Assembly: GCF_005862305.2 (NCBI RefSeq)
Contig: NZ_CP054024.1
Location: forward strand, 1-64,000
Origin: Rhizobium indicum
Lineage (GTDB): Bacteria; Pseudomonadota; Alphaproteobacteria; Rhizobiales; Rhizobiaceae
Length of the DNA: 64,000 bases
Direction of reading: 5' to 3'
Under the pieces are notes generated by a model. The model saw nothing but the letters and a program-made list of their open reading frames with translations. It ran no database searches and was not told where the DNA came from. Shown here piece after piece: positions 17,961 through 27,529 of the stretch. Positions within the stretch are counted from its first letter, which is position 1, and each line of letters opens with the position of its first letter. The position numbers were made by a program, and so were the translations under genes.

Positions 17961-19970
17961 TTGCACCTGCCCTGCCGCTCCTTGGTTGCGACGCTAATGC
18001 GCCGATTGCACATGCCTTGGCGTGCTGTCACTCTTCCATTCCGATATCACCTGAAGTTGCGAGGGAATGCTGAAGTGGATCCACAGGAAGTACAAGGTCA
18101 GCCCAAACCGACCGCAGAGCAGCTCGCGGTAGCATTCTCTCTCGCAAGTCTTATCGAAAGCGAGACAGCAGAATCGTCGTTCGCGCTGTTTGGCGCATGG
18201 GGGCGGGGCAAATCATTTACCTCAGAGACAATCATAAAAAACCTCGCAGGCGACATGTTGCCCGTGGTCTTCCCGAGCTGGCTCTACCCGAACAAGCCGG
18301 AATGCTGGGTCAATCTTTATCGAACGGTGTATGAAAGCCTGAAAAAGGAGAACGCACTGGCGCTGTTTACGAGCATTGTGCGGATGAACTTGGAGCGGTC
18401 CGGTCTCTATCAGGCAGTTGGTGCCGTGATTTACGTGATGGCCTGGCTGTTTGCCTTCGTCCCGGTCACCGATGCTCAGTTCATGTGGTTTCTGATCGGC
18501 TCAATCGGGCCCGTCGCGCTGTGGTTCTGCTTCCGGTTGGCATCGACGATACCGAGCATGCTTCGTCACGTTCGGAGGGTTTACTGGCGGATCGAAAGTC
18601 ATACGGAAAAACTGGGCCTGCAAGAAACGATCGGCAGGGATCTACGGGATCTCATCGCCGCCTGGAGTTCGAAGGAGACTAAAAGTCTGGATCAAATGCT
18701 TTTTATTTTGCCGGTCCTGTTCGTCTTCCCGTTCATTGCCCTGTTCTTGATCGCACGGCTTTCAGGTATCATGGATCCGATCGCCGAAATCTCTGCCAGG
18801 CACCTGCAGCTATCGGCTTGGTCTGCGTTCTGCGTTATTACATTCACCCTTCTGATTGTGGTCAAAGGATATCGGTCAAAAAGGTCTAAAGTTCTCGTCC
18901 TCGTGGAAGATCTCGATCGCGTATCCGCAGACCACTCATTGGCAATAACAGAATCGATTTCCGTCTTTCTAGACAACAACAGCGAAAAACCGTCGATGCA
19001 TTTTCTCTTCCTGATGGATGAAGATGCTTTGGATTCTGCTATCCAGCAGCGGCACGGAGAACGCGGGCAAAATGCTCCCTATTACTTCAAGGAGCGTTTG
19101 TTTAAAGCGCATATTCGCCTGCCTGCGATGACAGCCGCTGAAGCCCGTGCAACAAGTGCCTTCATCATAGAGTTCGATGTGATGGAAAAGCTTCTCAAAT
19201 CGAAAGAGGATCGGCAGAACGCTCTGACAGAGCGCAAGAAAAATCTCGATCAAGCGCTGGAACATTTGGAGCGACGTAAAAACTCGCAGATCGAGGACAA
19301 GTACGATGTGGTTCGAGAGGCGTACACCAAGGAAGTCGTGGTCAGAAAAGGACTTCGAAGCCGTTTCGCCGCTAGTCGTTTCCCCCTGCCGGAGGAAGCC
19401 TTTCTCGATGATGTGAGAGTGGAGCACATTCCCGCAGAAAGACGGAAGAGAGCACCCACGGCCCAGGAACTCGACGAATTTGAAACTCAAAAGGAAAAGG
19501 GGATAGCGGCAGCTCTGGAGAGCGCGGACAACGCGCAAAAAGCCTTCGATATGCTGGTCAAACAACTCCAGCAAGACGATGACAGCATTTCGCAGATGAA
19601 GGAGCGGCTTCTCCACACTGACGAGGGCGCTTCAAGGCCGCGCCCTATTTCTCGCATCGAAGATGGCGAGCGTAGACGGATCGCCGAGATAATGGGCAGG
19701 TTCGCTGAGCAGAAAAACACCATCTGGGGACCGCGTTCGATTATCTCATTCATCCGCAAATTCGAGATGATGAAGACCCTGTGGGAGTATCTCGTTATCC
19801 GGTCTCCTGTTCGGCCACTGCACGATTGGGAAAAGGCACTAATACTTGACGCCCTTGCTGTCGAACTGATGTCACGTCTTGGTGGAACGATGGAGGCCGA
19901 GACAGACTTCGACGAGGCGCTTCCTGAGCACAGAGAACAAGCGAGACGCCTGGCTGGCTATGTTATATAG
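17961..19970 (+). CDS. KAP-family P-loop NTPase, membrane-anchored
   Basis: Walker A is GAWGRGKSF (about residue 77) and Walker B is VLVLVEDLDRV (about 310), the KAP pattern. As in many KAP proteins, membrane segments are inserted between them: AVGAVIYVMAWLFAFVPV, WFLIGSIGPVALWFCF, FILPVLFVFPFIALFLI and AFCVITFTLLIVV. A coiled, charged C-terminal region follows (residues ~410-560). KAP NTPases occur in many predicted anti-phage or exclusion units. The start is uncertain: in-frame ATGs at 17997 and 18012 are alternatives and the first ~30 residues look poor. It stands alone on its strand. Confidence 0.8.
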   Translation: MHLPCRSLVATLMRRLHMPWRAVTLPFRYHLKLRGNAEVDPQEVQGQPKPTAEQLAVAFSLASLIESETAESSFALFGAWGRGKSFTSETIIKNLAGDMLPVVFPSWLYPNKPECWVNLYRTVYESLKKENALALFTSIVRMNLERSGLYQAVGAVIYVMAWLFAFVPVTDAQFMWFLIGSIGPVALWFCFRLASTIPSMLRHVRRVYWRIESHTEKLGLQETIGRDLRDLIAAWSSKETKSLDQMLFILPVLFVFPFIALFLIARLSGIMDPIAEISARHLQLSAWSAFCVITFTLLIVVKGYRSKRSKVLVLVEDLDRVSADHSLAITESISVFLDNNSEKPSMHFLFLMDEDALDSAIQQRHGERGQNAPYYFKERLFKAHIRLPAMTAAEARATSAFIIEFDVMEKLLKSKEDRQNALTERKKNLDQALEHLERRKNSQIEDKYDVVREAYTKEVVVRKGLRSRFAASRFPLPEEAFLDDVRVEHIPAERRKRAPTAQELDEFETQKEKGIAAALESADNAQKAFDMLVKQLQQDDDSISQMKERLLHTDEGASRPRPISRIEDGERRRIAEIMGRFAEQKNTIWGPRSIISFIRKFEMMKTLWEYLVIRSPVRPLHDWEKALILDALAVELMSRLGGTMEAETDFDEALPEHREQARRLAGYVI

Positions 19971-20161
19971 CTGGACACGGAGGCCGGTCGGGCAAACACC
20001 CCTATCCCGACCGGTGCGTTGATGAAGTGGTACGCTGCCCACAGTGCGCTACCTAGTCCTGTGTCTTGAAGGGGGCATCAGGATCCTCGACGACGCGGAC
20101 GTAGAAGCTGGTCTGAGGGATAAAACCCCCATACTGCATACCCCAGTCAATAACTCGTGAA

Positions 20162-20248
20162 GTTGTGAAGGATCACCCCAAGGACCGCCTCGAGGAACTA
20201 CTGCCCTGGCTTTGGGCGCCGGCAAAAGACCAATGCGAGGCTGCGTGA
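20162..20248 (+). mobile_element. IS66-type transposase tail (scar)
   Basis: The frame reads VVKDHPKDRLEELLPWLWAP and stops at 20246-20248, the C-terminal end of IS66-family TnpC transposases (usual form HP..RIDELLPW). Everything upstream of the element is gone; 19971-20161 contains no recognisable gene. The insertion or its deletion may have shaped the KAP/OLD junction. Confidence 0.65.
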
Positions 20249-20385
20249 TGGCACGTTCAAGGTTCATCTACACGCTCAAAGAAGTTGCCGTCATGATCGG
20301 CGAGAACCTCGAGTTAATCGACGAGGCGCGTTGGGCTTATCGATCAGCCTATTCGAGTCGCTTTCTGCCGCGCATCGGACACTAA
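20248..20385 (+). pseudogene. truncated IS66-associated small ORF
   Basis: It starts ATG overlapping the transposase TGA (TGATG) and reads MARSRFIYTLKEVAVMIGEN, the start of the small protein often encoded after tnpC in rhizobial IS66 elements. After about residue 26 (LELIDE) the sequence becomes unrelated and stops at 20385, overlapping antiparallel with the OLD gene stop. It is therefore a truncated fusion. Confidence 0.55.
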
Positions 20386-22268
20386 GCAGCCGCAGGATTA
20401 AGCCGAGGATTCGCCTCATGGCCATTGGCCTTTGCCCAGGCAATCAGCTCTCCCTCGATTTGCGCAATAAAGTCGACGTTTGGGTCATGATCCGCAGGGT
20501 CAAACGCTCCTCCGTCGAAAAGACTACTTATCAGGGATCTGACCTTAGTCTTCAACGCCTCATCCTCGTTCACGCGATTAAACGCTGCATAAGGCTTATC
20601 CTTGCCGAGCTCCGCGCCACCCAGATAGCGTTCAAAGTCAGGGATGCTCCATCGGTGATAAACGGTATTGCCTTGCAGGCGGCACAATAAAATCTCGTTG
20701 CGAATGGACGTGTTCACGGTCCACATTGCGTTGTTCGCTCCGTCTTTCCGACGAGGCCAATCGACGTCATGGACGATACCGAAATTTGTTTTGAAGTGCC
20801 GCAGCATCTTGATGAGCGGCACCAGGATAGCCTTCCCGCGCGCTCGAATGATACTGACATTACCTGCGAGTACGTGCTGAGCCTTGACGATCGCGGATAT
20901 GAATGCCGCGTGTTCGGTATCCCCCTCGACCAAAATGGGATAGCTTCCGAAGAATATCTCGGAGAACCCCACGTCAGTAAGCTGAAGCGCTTGAAGGTTG
21001 TCCTTCTCCATTTCTGAAAACTCAACCTCATCAGCGACATACAGGCGAGGCGAAAGCGATTTGCCATCATTCGAACGCTGTAGCCTGGCGATCGTCGTGT
21101 GGTCCATAAGTGGATTGATAAAATAAGGCGAATGGGTCGTTATCAGCACCTGCCAGTCCGGATGTTGTCCCAAAGCGTATAGATGGGCCTGTGCTGCCCT
21201 AGCGGCCATTGGGTGAAGTGCGTTTTCTGGTTCATCCATCAGGAGGATATAACCCGGCAACGCTGGATCCTCAGCATCCTCAGGAATGGCTCCACCCTCG
21301 TTGAGCGCGGCTACCTGTTGGATCAGGAGCTTGGTCGCTTCGCTCTCCGGGTCTTTTTTCTTCTCTTTTGTCAGGCTGGTATTGAGAGGTTTCAAAAGTG
21401 CCTCCCGCCGCTCAGTCTGGCGACTAATCTCGTTGTGGACTTGCAGCATTGCCCAAAAAAGCGCTCGCCGCGCGCCGGTGCCCTGCTGAGCCACGCGGGA
21501 CTGGCCCGACGGCTCCTCTACCCGTATTCCCGAACCTTGCTTCAACAGCGCATCGATTTTCAGCTCCGGACTGGTCATCTCGACATGGAGACTGACGCTG
21601 AGACCCGGGAACACGCCCTGAAAGCCGGTCTTTATTTGCTCGGAAATGACGCCAAGTCGCTCCTTGTGGGGTTCAGCCAGTCCGTTTACGGTGGCCGCGA
21701 GCGCAGCTTTGTCTTTGGAAATTTGCGACTCCGCGTCAGTCTCCAACGCCTTCAGCTCTTTTACCAAGGGGCTTAGCGCCAGGGTCAGCAGGATGTCTTC
21801 AGTAGAAAGAGCATCATCAAGAGATTTAATGCGCATCGGCTTTGGTAGGCGCGAAGTGAAAACATTATCCGCACCGCCGGCCTTGCCTTCCTCTGCCCAG
21901 TCCCCTGTTTGAGGATCCCAGGTCTGCCGAACAGCTTTACCGCCGATCGGCCACGACCACCGGCTGCGAACAATGAGCTTTTCGCCCTCTATCACTTTCC
22001 ACTTCTCATCGACGTTGCCCATCCCTTGCGGAATATGCACATCAAGCTGGATTTCTGATGGGTCTTCAGCCGGCGCCCAGTTGCATCGATCGTGTGTGGG
22101 GTTGAATAGACTAGGGTTTACGGCCAACTCATATGCTCGCAGGATCGTTGTCTTCCCGGAGTTGTTAGGGCCAACCAAGCAGAGCACATCGTCCAGTTTA
22201 ACACTGACCGACTCTGGTCCGATGCATCCCACGTTCTTCACGGTGATCTTAAGTAGTTTGGACCTCAT
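20382..22268 (-). CDS. OLD-type ATPase with TOPRIM nuclease domain (628 aa)
   Basis: The N-terminus has an SMC/ABC-like ATP site (KLDDVLCLVGPNNSGKTTIL, about residue 30), with the signature part around LLMDEPENALHPMAARAAQ and the switch ITTHSPYF. The C-terminal third holds a TOPRIM module (ILVEGDTEHAAFISAIVKA, then IVHDVDWPRR). This is the OLD (overcoming lysogenisation defect) family, which includes the Gabija GajA nuclease. The ATG at 22268 is preferred to the longer frame start at 22376. No intact helicase partner lies next to it. It is divergent from sbcD. Confidence 0.85.
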   Translation of the reverse strand: MRSKLLKITVKNVGCIGPESVSVKLDDVLCLVGPNNSGKTTILRAYELAVNPSLFNPTHDRCNWAPAEDPSEIQLDVHIPQGMGNVDEKWKVIEGEKLIVRSRWSWPIGGKAVRQTWDPQTGDWAEEGKAGGADNVFTSRLPKPMRIKSLDDALSTEDILLTLALSPLVKELKALETDAESQISKDKAALAATVNGLAEPHKERLGVISEQIKTGFQGVFPGLSVSLHVEMTSPELKIDALLKQGSGIRVEEPSGQSRVAQQGTGARRALFWAMLQVHNEISRQTERREALLKPLNTSLTKEKKKDPESEATKLLIQQVAALNEGGAIPEDAEDPALPGYILLMDEPENALHPMAARAAQAHLYALGQHPDWQVLITTHSPYFINPLMDHTTIARLQRSNDGKSLSPRLYVADEVEFSEMEKDNLQALQLTDVGFSEIFFGSYPILVEGDTEHAAFISAIVKAQHVLAGNVSIIRARGKAILVPLIKMLRHFKTNFGIVHDVDWPRRKDGANNAMWTVNTSIRNEILLCRLQGNTVYHRWSIPDFERYLGGAELGKDKPYAAFNRVNEDEALKTKVRSLISSLFDGGAFDPADHDPNVDFIAQIEGELIAWAKANGHEANPRLNPAAA

Positions 22269-22473
22269 GCCATTCTCCCACCCTGTTGAAGGTCGGAGAA
22301 TGGCTGAGTCGAGAATCAACTTCAACGTGTTATCGTTCTTGCTGCTCTGCGCGTCGTGCTTGAGCTGCGAGCGCAACGATCGGCGGGTATCGGCTAGATC
22401 TAGGCGTGCCGAATTTTTCCGATTTGCTCGCCTGGGGCGAAGTGTCGGATGCTATACTATTCGTGGAGGAAGC

Positions 22474-23706
22474 ATGATTCGTATTCTACACACGGCTGAT
22501 TGGCATATAGGTCAAACGCTTCGCGGATTTTCTCGCGAGCACGAGCACCGCAAGGTGTTTGAGCGGCTCGAAGAGATCGTCGTGGAGCGGGATGTCGATG
22601 CCCTCGTCATCGCCCGTGACGTGTTTGACAGCCAAAATCCCTCCGGGGAAGCGCAACAGCTCTTTTACAATACGCTCGTGCGGCTGAGCCGCGCGCATCC
22701 GCGCATGGCTATGGTGATCGCTGCCGGCAACCACGATGCCGCTGGTCGATTGGAAGCGCCACGGCCTCTATTAGAGGCATTCAACATCCGCGTCGTAGGC
22801 AACGTTCGTCGGCGTGAAGGGCGGGTCGAGGCGGCACGGCATCTCGTTCCTATCGCTGACGCAAGCGGTGTCGTAGCTGCTCATGTGCTTGCAGTCTCCT
22901 ACCCAACCGCAGCGTGCCTTCCGAATTTGACGCGGCTGGATGGTGAACTAGGCTCGCCCATCATTGCCGGTGTGCGAAGCCTCTATGCCGAATTGGTCGA
23001 TACGTTACGGGAGCCGATCGACGGTCTGCCGTTCGTCCTAATGGGACACCTCCATGTTGCAGGCGGCATCGAGTCGGAAGGTGCGGAGCGCCGAATTCTG
23101 GTCGGTGGTCAGCATGCCGTGCCGCATGACGTGTTCCCGGCGGAAGCGAGCTACGTGGCGCTTGGCCATTTGCATAAAGCTCAGGCTATCGGTCGTGATA
23201 CTGTCCGCTATTCAGGTTCACTGATCCCTTTGTCGGCGACGGAGCTACCCTACGCGCATGGGGTCACTCTCGTGAGCCTCGACGGTGCAACGGTTCTATC
23301 CGAACATATCTCGATTGATCGGCCACTTCCCTTCGTCCGCCTTCCTGAGGCGGGCGATATGCGTTTGACTGAACTCGGCGATCATCTGACAGCAATGGAC
23401 CTTACATCGGATCTACCAATTCATGAACGGCCATTCGTCCAAGTCAGGCTTGCCCGTGAAGGGCTGTCGCCTGGGTTCAGGGAGGAGGTCGACCGCATCG
23501 CCGAGAGCTTTCCGGTGCGCGTCGTCGATACTCGGGTCGCGGCATTACTCGGGGCGTTAAATGACGTGACCCTCGCCGATCCTATGATCCGGCTGGCAGA
23601 AAGAGATCCCGAGGATCTGTTTAAGCTCGCATTTGAACGCACCTTTGGTGTGCCCCCGGATTCCGCGCATCTGGATGTTTTCCACCAGGCACGGGCGGAG
23701 GCATAG
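22474..23706 (+). CDS. sbcD: SbcD-type exonuclease subunit
   Basis: Mre11/SbcD phosphoesterase motifs are in order: ILHTADWHIGQ (residues 4-14), DVFDSQNP, AAGNHDAAG, LMGHLHVAGG and LGHLHKAQAIG. SbcD with SbcC cleaves hairpin and blocked DNA ends. The ATG at 22474 follows GGAGGAAGC; the open frame extends upstream but the extra residues have no homology. An oddity is ARDVFD where the family has AGDVFD: the metal Asp (49) is kept but the Gly before it is Arg. The 410-aa length is normal. sbcC starts 3 nt after its stop codon. Confidence 0.9.
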   Translation: MIRILHTADWHIGQTLRGFSREHEHRKVFERLEEIVVERDVDALVIARDVFDSQNPSGEAQQLFYNTLVRLSRAHPRMAMVIAAGNHDAAGRLEAPRPLLEAFNIRVVGNVRRREGRVEAARHLVPIADASGVVAAHVLAVSYPTAACLPNLTRLDGELGSPIIAGVRSLYAELVDTLREPIDGLPFVLMGHLHVAGGIESEGAERRILVGGQHAVPHDVFPAEASYVALGHLHKAQAIGRDTVRYSGSLIPLSATELPYAHGVTLVSLDGATVLSEHISIDRPLPFVRLPEAGDMRLTELGDHLTAMDLTSDLPIHERPFVQVRLAREGLSPGFREEVDRIAESFPVRVVDTRVAALLGALNDVTLADPMIRLAERDPEDLFKLAFERTFGVPPDSAHLDVFHQARAEA

Positions 23707-23708
23707 CC

Positions 23709-26700
23709 ATGCGGATATTGGCTATCCGCGGCGAGAATCTGGCAAGTCTTGCCGCGCCCTTCGAGATCGATCTTGCTGCAGAGCCTCTTGCAGGCTCCGG
23801 TCTTTTTGCCATCACTGGGGAGACCGGCGCCGGGAAATCGACCATCCTCGACGCGCTCTGCCTTGCGCTCTATGGCGAATATCCGCGCGTCTCAGTCGGT
23901 CGGCGGGAGAATGCGCCCGATCCCAGCGGGGAGGCGATTTCAATTCATGATGGCCGGGCGATCTTGCGCCGAGGCGCCGGCGGCGGATATGCCGAGGTAG
24001 ATTTTATCGGGCAGGATGGTGAACGCTACCGCGTCCGCTGGGAGGCCAATCGGGCGCGGGGGCGAGCAAATGGGCGGCTTCAGAATGAGCAGCGCGCATT
24101 GTATCGACTTGACGACGGCAGTGCGGTGGCAACTGGCAAGACTCAGGTCCGCGAGGCCGTAGAGGCGAGAACCGACCTCACATTCGATCAGTTCCGGCGA
24201 ACGGTGCTGCTCGCACAGGGCGAGTTTGACGCCTTCCTACTCGCCGCCGAGAGCGAGCGTGCGGAATTGCTCGAGAAGATCACAGGTACCGAAATTTACG
24301 CAGCGATCTCGGTCCGCATCCATGATGGCACGGAGGCACGACGAAGAATTGTCGAGCAATTGGAGCAACGCCGAAACGATGTCGGACTTCTCGATGACGA
24401 AGCTAGGAAGACGCTGCTCGAGGAGCAAAGTCAGCTTGGTTCGAGCGTCGCCCAGAAAGGCGCGGAGCGTGATCAACACAATGGACGGTTGGATCATTTC
24501 AAGCGCGTCGCCGCCGCTCGCAGCGATCTCGCTCTGGCTGAGGCTCAGGGGGTCGCAGCGCACACGACACGCGAGGCCGCAGCCGATGAATATCAATCTC
24601 TTGCCGAGTTCGATCTCGTCGAGCCGCTTCGACCGCTGGCGGTTGATTTGCATAATGCACGGCGGACGGCGGCGGAGGCCAAGTCACGTCTCGACGGCTT
24701 GCTTGTTGCATGCGAGGAAGCACGGACGCTAGACGCGGCGTCTGCAACACAACTGGCGGACGCTGCAACCGCCAATGTAGCGGCAGAAGACGTCCTCAAA
24801 AATTTCGGTCCTCTTTGGAGCGAAGCTGAAAAGCTCGATACGGAGCTGGTGGCAGCTCGGACCGAGTTTAATGACGCGATGGAAAAATCGCAGCAAGCGG
24901 AAGCGACATTGCGCGATAAGGCCGATGCGCTGGCCACGATTGATCAAACTCTCGGTCAGACATCAGAGTTACACCGCACGGCGGCCGCGCAATTAAAGAG
25001 TCAATCGGATCGCATTCTTCTTGCCGATCGTCTCAGCGATGCGATGGACTTGTTGGCGAAGTGGGATGCTCTCAGACAGGACCATGCTACAGCCACGTCA
25101 GAGGCCGTTGAAGCGGCAGAAACAGCTACTCGGCTGCAAGGTGAGATGACCGCGCTGTCGGAAAAGCTCGCTGAGGATCGTGGGCGAAAAGATGGCCTCA
25201 GTCGCGATATCTGTGATCGTCGAGGCGGTCTCGATGGCATCGACGAGGCGGCGCTTCACGAACGGGATATCGATCTGCAACGCGCGCTTGAGGCTCTGCG
25301 TGAGACAAGTGCAGTCTGCGAACAGCACGATCGGTCGTCGGCTGATCTATCGCGCCGGGAATCGGAACACGCGCTAGCTACCCAGGAGGTGAGCATAGCG
25401 AAAAGCCAAATCGTCGAGGCCGAAGCGGATCGGCTCCGTGATCGGATTGCGCGTGCGGAAATTGTTCCGATTGCAGAGCTCGCCGACGAGGCGGTCTCAT
25501 CTGAGGCCATTCATCTGCGTAGCCTGCTGGCTCCAAATTTAGCCTGCCCGGTGTGCGGCAGCACCCATCATCCGCACCTTGCACATCCCAGCGCGCTCAA
25601 CGAAATGGCTGCCAGGCTTCGCCGCCGGCGCGAAGAACTTGATACCATGTTGACCGCGACGGGTCAGCGTTTGGACGCTGCAACGCGCGCACTCTCCGCA
25701 GGAGAGTCGCGCCAGGCGGAGACAAATCGGGGAATCGATTTGGCACGCGGACAAGTTCTGGCTGCCAACAGCGCTTATAGCGAACAGTGGTCGTCGTTGA
25801 ATGATCTCTGCACCAATGCTGGAATCGAGGGAAGGGTACCTCCCTTTCTCGATGACCAGGCTGCGCCGAAACTGGCGTCCCTCATCTCAGTCGCGATCGC
25901 AGAACGATCAGCGATTGCGTCTCCGCTCGCAGACGCCCGGCGTCTTCGGACAGAGATCGACAGCTTGCAGCGGCAGCATGACGCGCTTGGTGAGGCGATC
26001 GAGACGATTACGCAGTCTGTTGACCAAAGACGTCCTGATTTCCACTCCGCGCAATTGAAGGCAACTGAGCGGACGGTCCAGGCAGCAGGCCTTGCTGAGC
26101 GCCTCATTTCCATTCGCCGTGAAATCACGCCGTTTCTCGCTGCCGCAGGTCTGATCGTCGACGATCTCGATGACGATCCCACCGGTGTTAGCGTTACGCT
26201 GTCAACAGTCGCGACGGAGTATGCTGCCCTGCGCGAGCAGGTTGGCCAACTTGAAATGACGCTCCAGCGTCTGGCGCCTGAGCGTGCATCGGCGTCCGCC
26301 TCACTTCAACACGCGCAAGCCCAGTTGACGGCCACTGCACTTCTTCTCAATCAACGTCGCATGGCTGAGGAAGAGAAGGCGCGCGCCAGAGCTGAACTCC
26401 TCGATGGCGAAGCGACAGCAAGCCACCGGACTCGGACCAATGAAGCTTGCCTGACTACCCGTGAGACACTCGCTCGTGTGCGCGAGACGAAATCCGCCAC
26501 CGATGCAGCGTTCCAGGCGGCGGGCGCTCGTCGCGACGAGGCCGCGGCTGGATTGGAGACCGCCAAAGGCCGTAACGCATTAGCCGAAGCGGCATTCAAC
26601 GCTGCCTGCTTGGATATTGCTCGCTCGTCGGATCAAGTTGCCGCGCTGATCGCAACCGATCCAGCATTGAGCAGAGCGTTGCGGGTCCGAATTGCGGAGA

Positions 26701-27479
26701 TCGATCGAGGCGTCAACGATGCCGGCACCGCAGTGCTCACGCGCCAGAATGACTTACACCGGGCGTTGGAAGGGTTCGACGAGACCACCGATGCCGAGGC
26801 GTTGGCCGCAGTCGTTGCAGCGTTGGCAACAGAAATCGGAGACTTGCAACAACAGATAGGTGTGCTTGTCGCTGCGCTCGCGCGAGACGACGGCGCGCGC
26901 CGGGCCGCCGCAAATCTATCTGCGCAAATCGAAACTGCGAAAGCGGAACTCGCAATCTGGCAGGCAGTCGACGATGCTGTCGGCTCGGCCAGCGGTGATC
27001 GTTTCCGTCGCTTTGTGCAGGGCATCACGCTCGACCACATGGTGCAATTGGCGAATGATCACCTCCACGCATTGACACCCCGCTATAGGCTCGCGCGGGG
27101 GGCTGCGTCCGATCTCACGCTGCATATCGTTGATCGCGACATGGGCGACGAGGTCCGCGGCACCCGAAGCCTGTCGGGCGGGGAGCGTTTCCTGGTCTCC
27201 CTTGCGCTTGCGCTGGCTTTGTCGGGTCTCGAAGGACGATCGTCCTTTGTCGATACGCTGTTCATAGATGAAGGCTTTGGATCGCTCGACGCGGAGACGC
27301 TCGACTTGGCAGTAGATGCGCTGGAGACCTTACAGGGCAGGGGTCAGAAGGTTGGCGTCATCACGCACGTCGCTGCCATGATCGAGCGGATCGCCGTGCA
27401 GGTTCGCGTAGAAAAGCGCGGCGCTGGGCGATCGGAGATTAAAGTTTCTGATGGATCTCAACCGATCTGGTCGGCATGA
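23709..27479 (+). CDS. sbcC: SbcC-type ATPase subunit (1256 aa)
   Basis: SMC-like architecture: Walker A GETGAGKST (residues 37-45), long coiled coils on either side of a zinc hook CPVCGSTHHPH (about residue 614), then signature LSGGERFLVSLALALALSG (about 1155) and Walker B TLFIDEGFGSLD. With SbcD it forms the ATP-dependent DNA end-processing nuclease. It follows sbcD by 2 nt, so they form one operon. This may be a plasmid copy in addition to a chromosomal one; its place in a defence-type island suggests a role against foreign DNA. Confidence 0.93.
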   Translation: MRILAIRGENLASLAAPFEIDLAAEPLAGSGLFAITGETGAGKSTILDALCLALYGEYPRVSVGRRENAPDPSGEAISIHDGRAILRRGAGGGYAEVDFIGQDGERYRVRWEANRARGRANGRLQNEQRALYRLDDGSAVATGKTQVREAVEARTDLTFDQFRRTVLLAQGEFDAFLLAAESERAELLEKITGTEIYAAISVRIHDGTEARRRIVEQLEQRRNDVGLLDDEARKTLLEEQSQLGSSVAQKGAERDQHNGRLDHFKRVAAARSDLALAEAQGVAAHTTREAAADEYQSLAEFDLVEPLRPLAVDLHNARRTAAEAKSRLDGLLVACEEARTLDAASATQLADAATANVAAEDVLKNFGPLWSEAEKLDTELVAARTEFNDAMEKSQQAEATLRDKADALATIDQTLGQTSELHRTAAAQLKSQSDRILLADRLSDAMDLLAKWDALRQDHATATSEAVEAAETATRLQGEMTALSEKLAEDRGRKDGLSRDICDRRGGLDGIDEAALHERDIDLQRALEALRETSAVCEQHDRSSADLSRRESEHALATQEVSIAKSQIVEAEADRLRDRIARAEIVPIAELADEAVSSEAIHLRSLLAPNLACPVCGSTHHPHLAHPSALNEMAARLRRRREELDTMLTATGQRLDAATRALSAGESRQAETNRGIDLARGQVLAANSAYSEQWSSLNDLCTNAGIEGRVPPFLDDQAAPKLASLISVAIAERSAIASPLADARRLRTEIDSLQRQHDALGEAIETITQSVDQRRPDFHSAQLKATERTVQAAGLAERLISIRREITPFLAAAGLIVDDLDDDPTGVSVTLSTVATEYAALREQVGQLEMTLQRLAPERASASASLQHAQAQLTATALLLNQRRMAEEEKARARAELLDGEATASHRTRTNEACLTTRETLARVRETKSATDAAFQAAGARRDEAAAGLETAKGRNALAEAAFNAACLDIARSSDQVAALIATDPALSRALRVRIAEIDRGVNDAGTAVLTRQNDLHRALEGFDETTDAEALAAVVAALATEIGDLQQQIGVLVAALARDDGARRAAANLSAQIETAKAELAIWQAVDDAVGSASGDRFRRFVQGITLDHMVQLANDHLHALTPRYRLARGAASDLTLHIVDRDMGDEVRGTRSLSGGERFLVSLALALALSGLEGRSSFVDTLFIDEGFGSLDAETLDLAVDALETLQGRGQKVGVITHVAAMIERIAVQVRVEKRGAGRSEIKVSDGSQPIWSA

Positions 27480-27529
27480 CCGGGCTTAGCAAAGGTTCGC
27501 TTCAGTTGCGCTCCGCACGCGCTGCCTTT

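Noticed and set aside
17088..22268. Gabija system (OLD nuclease plus UvrD helicase)
   Set aside because: The helicase is a frameshifted C-terminal scrap separated from the OLD gene by a KAP gene and an IS scar and lies on the far side; no intact GajB is present.
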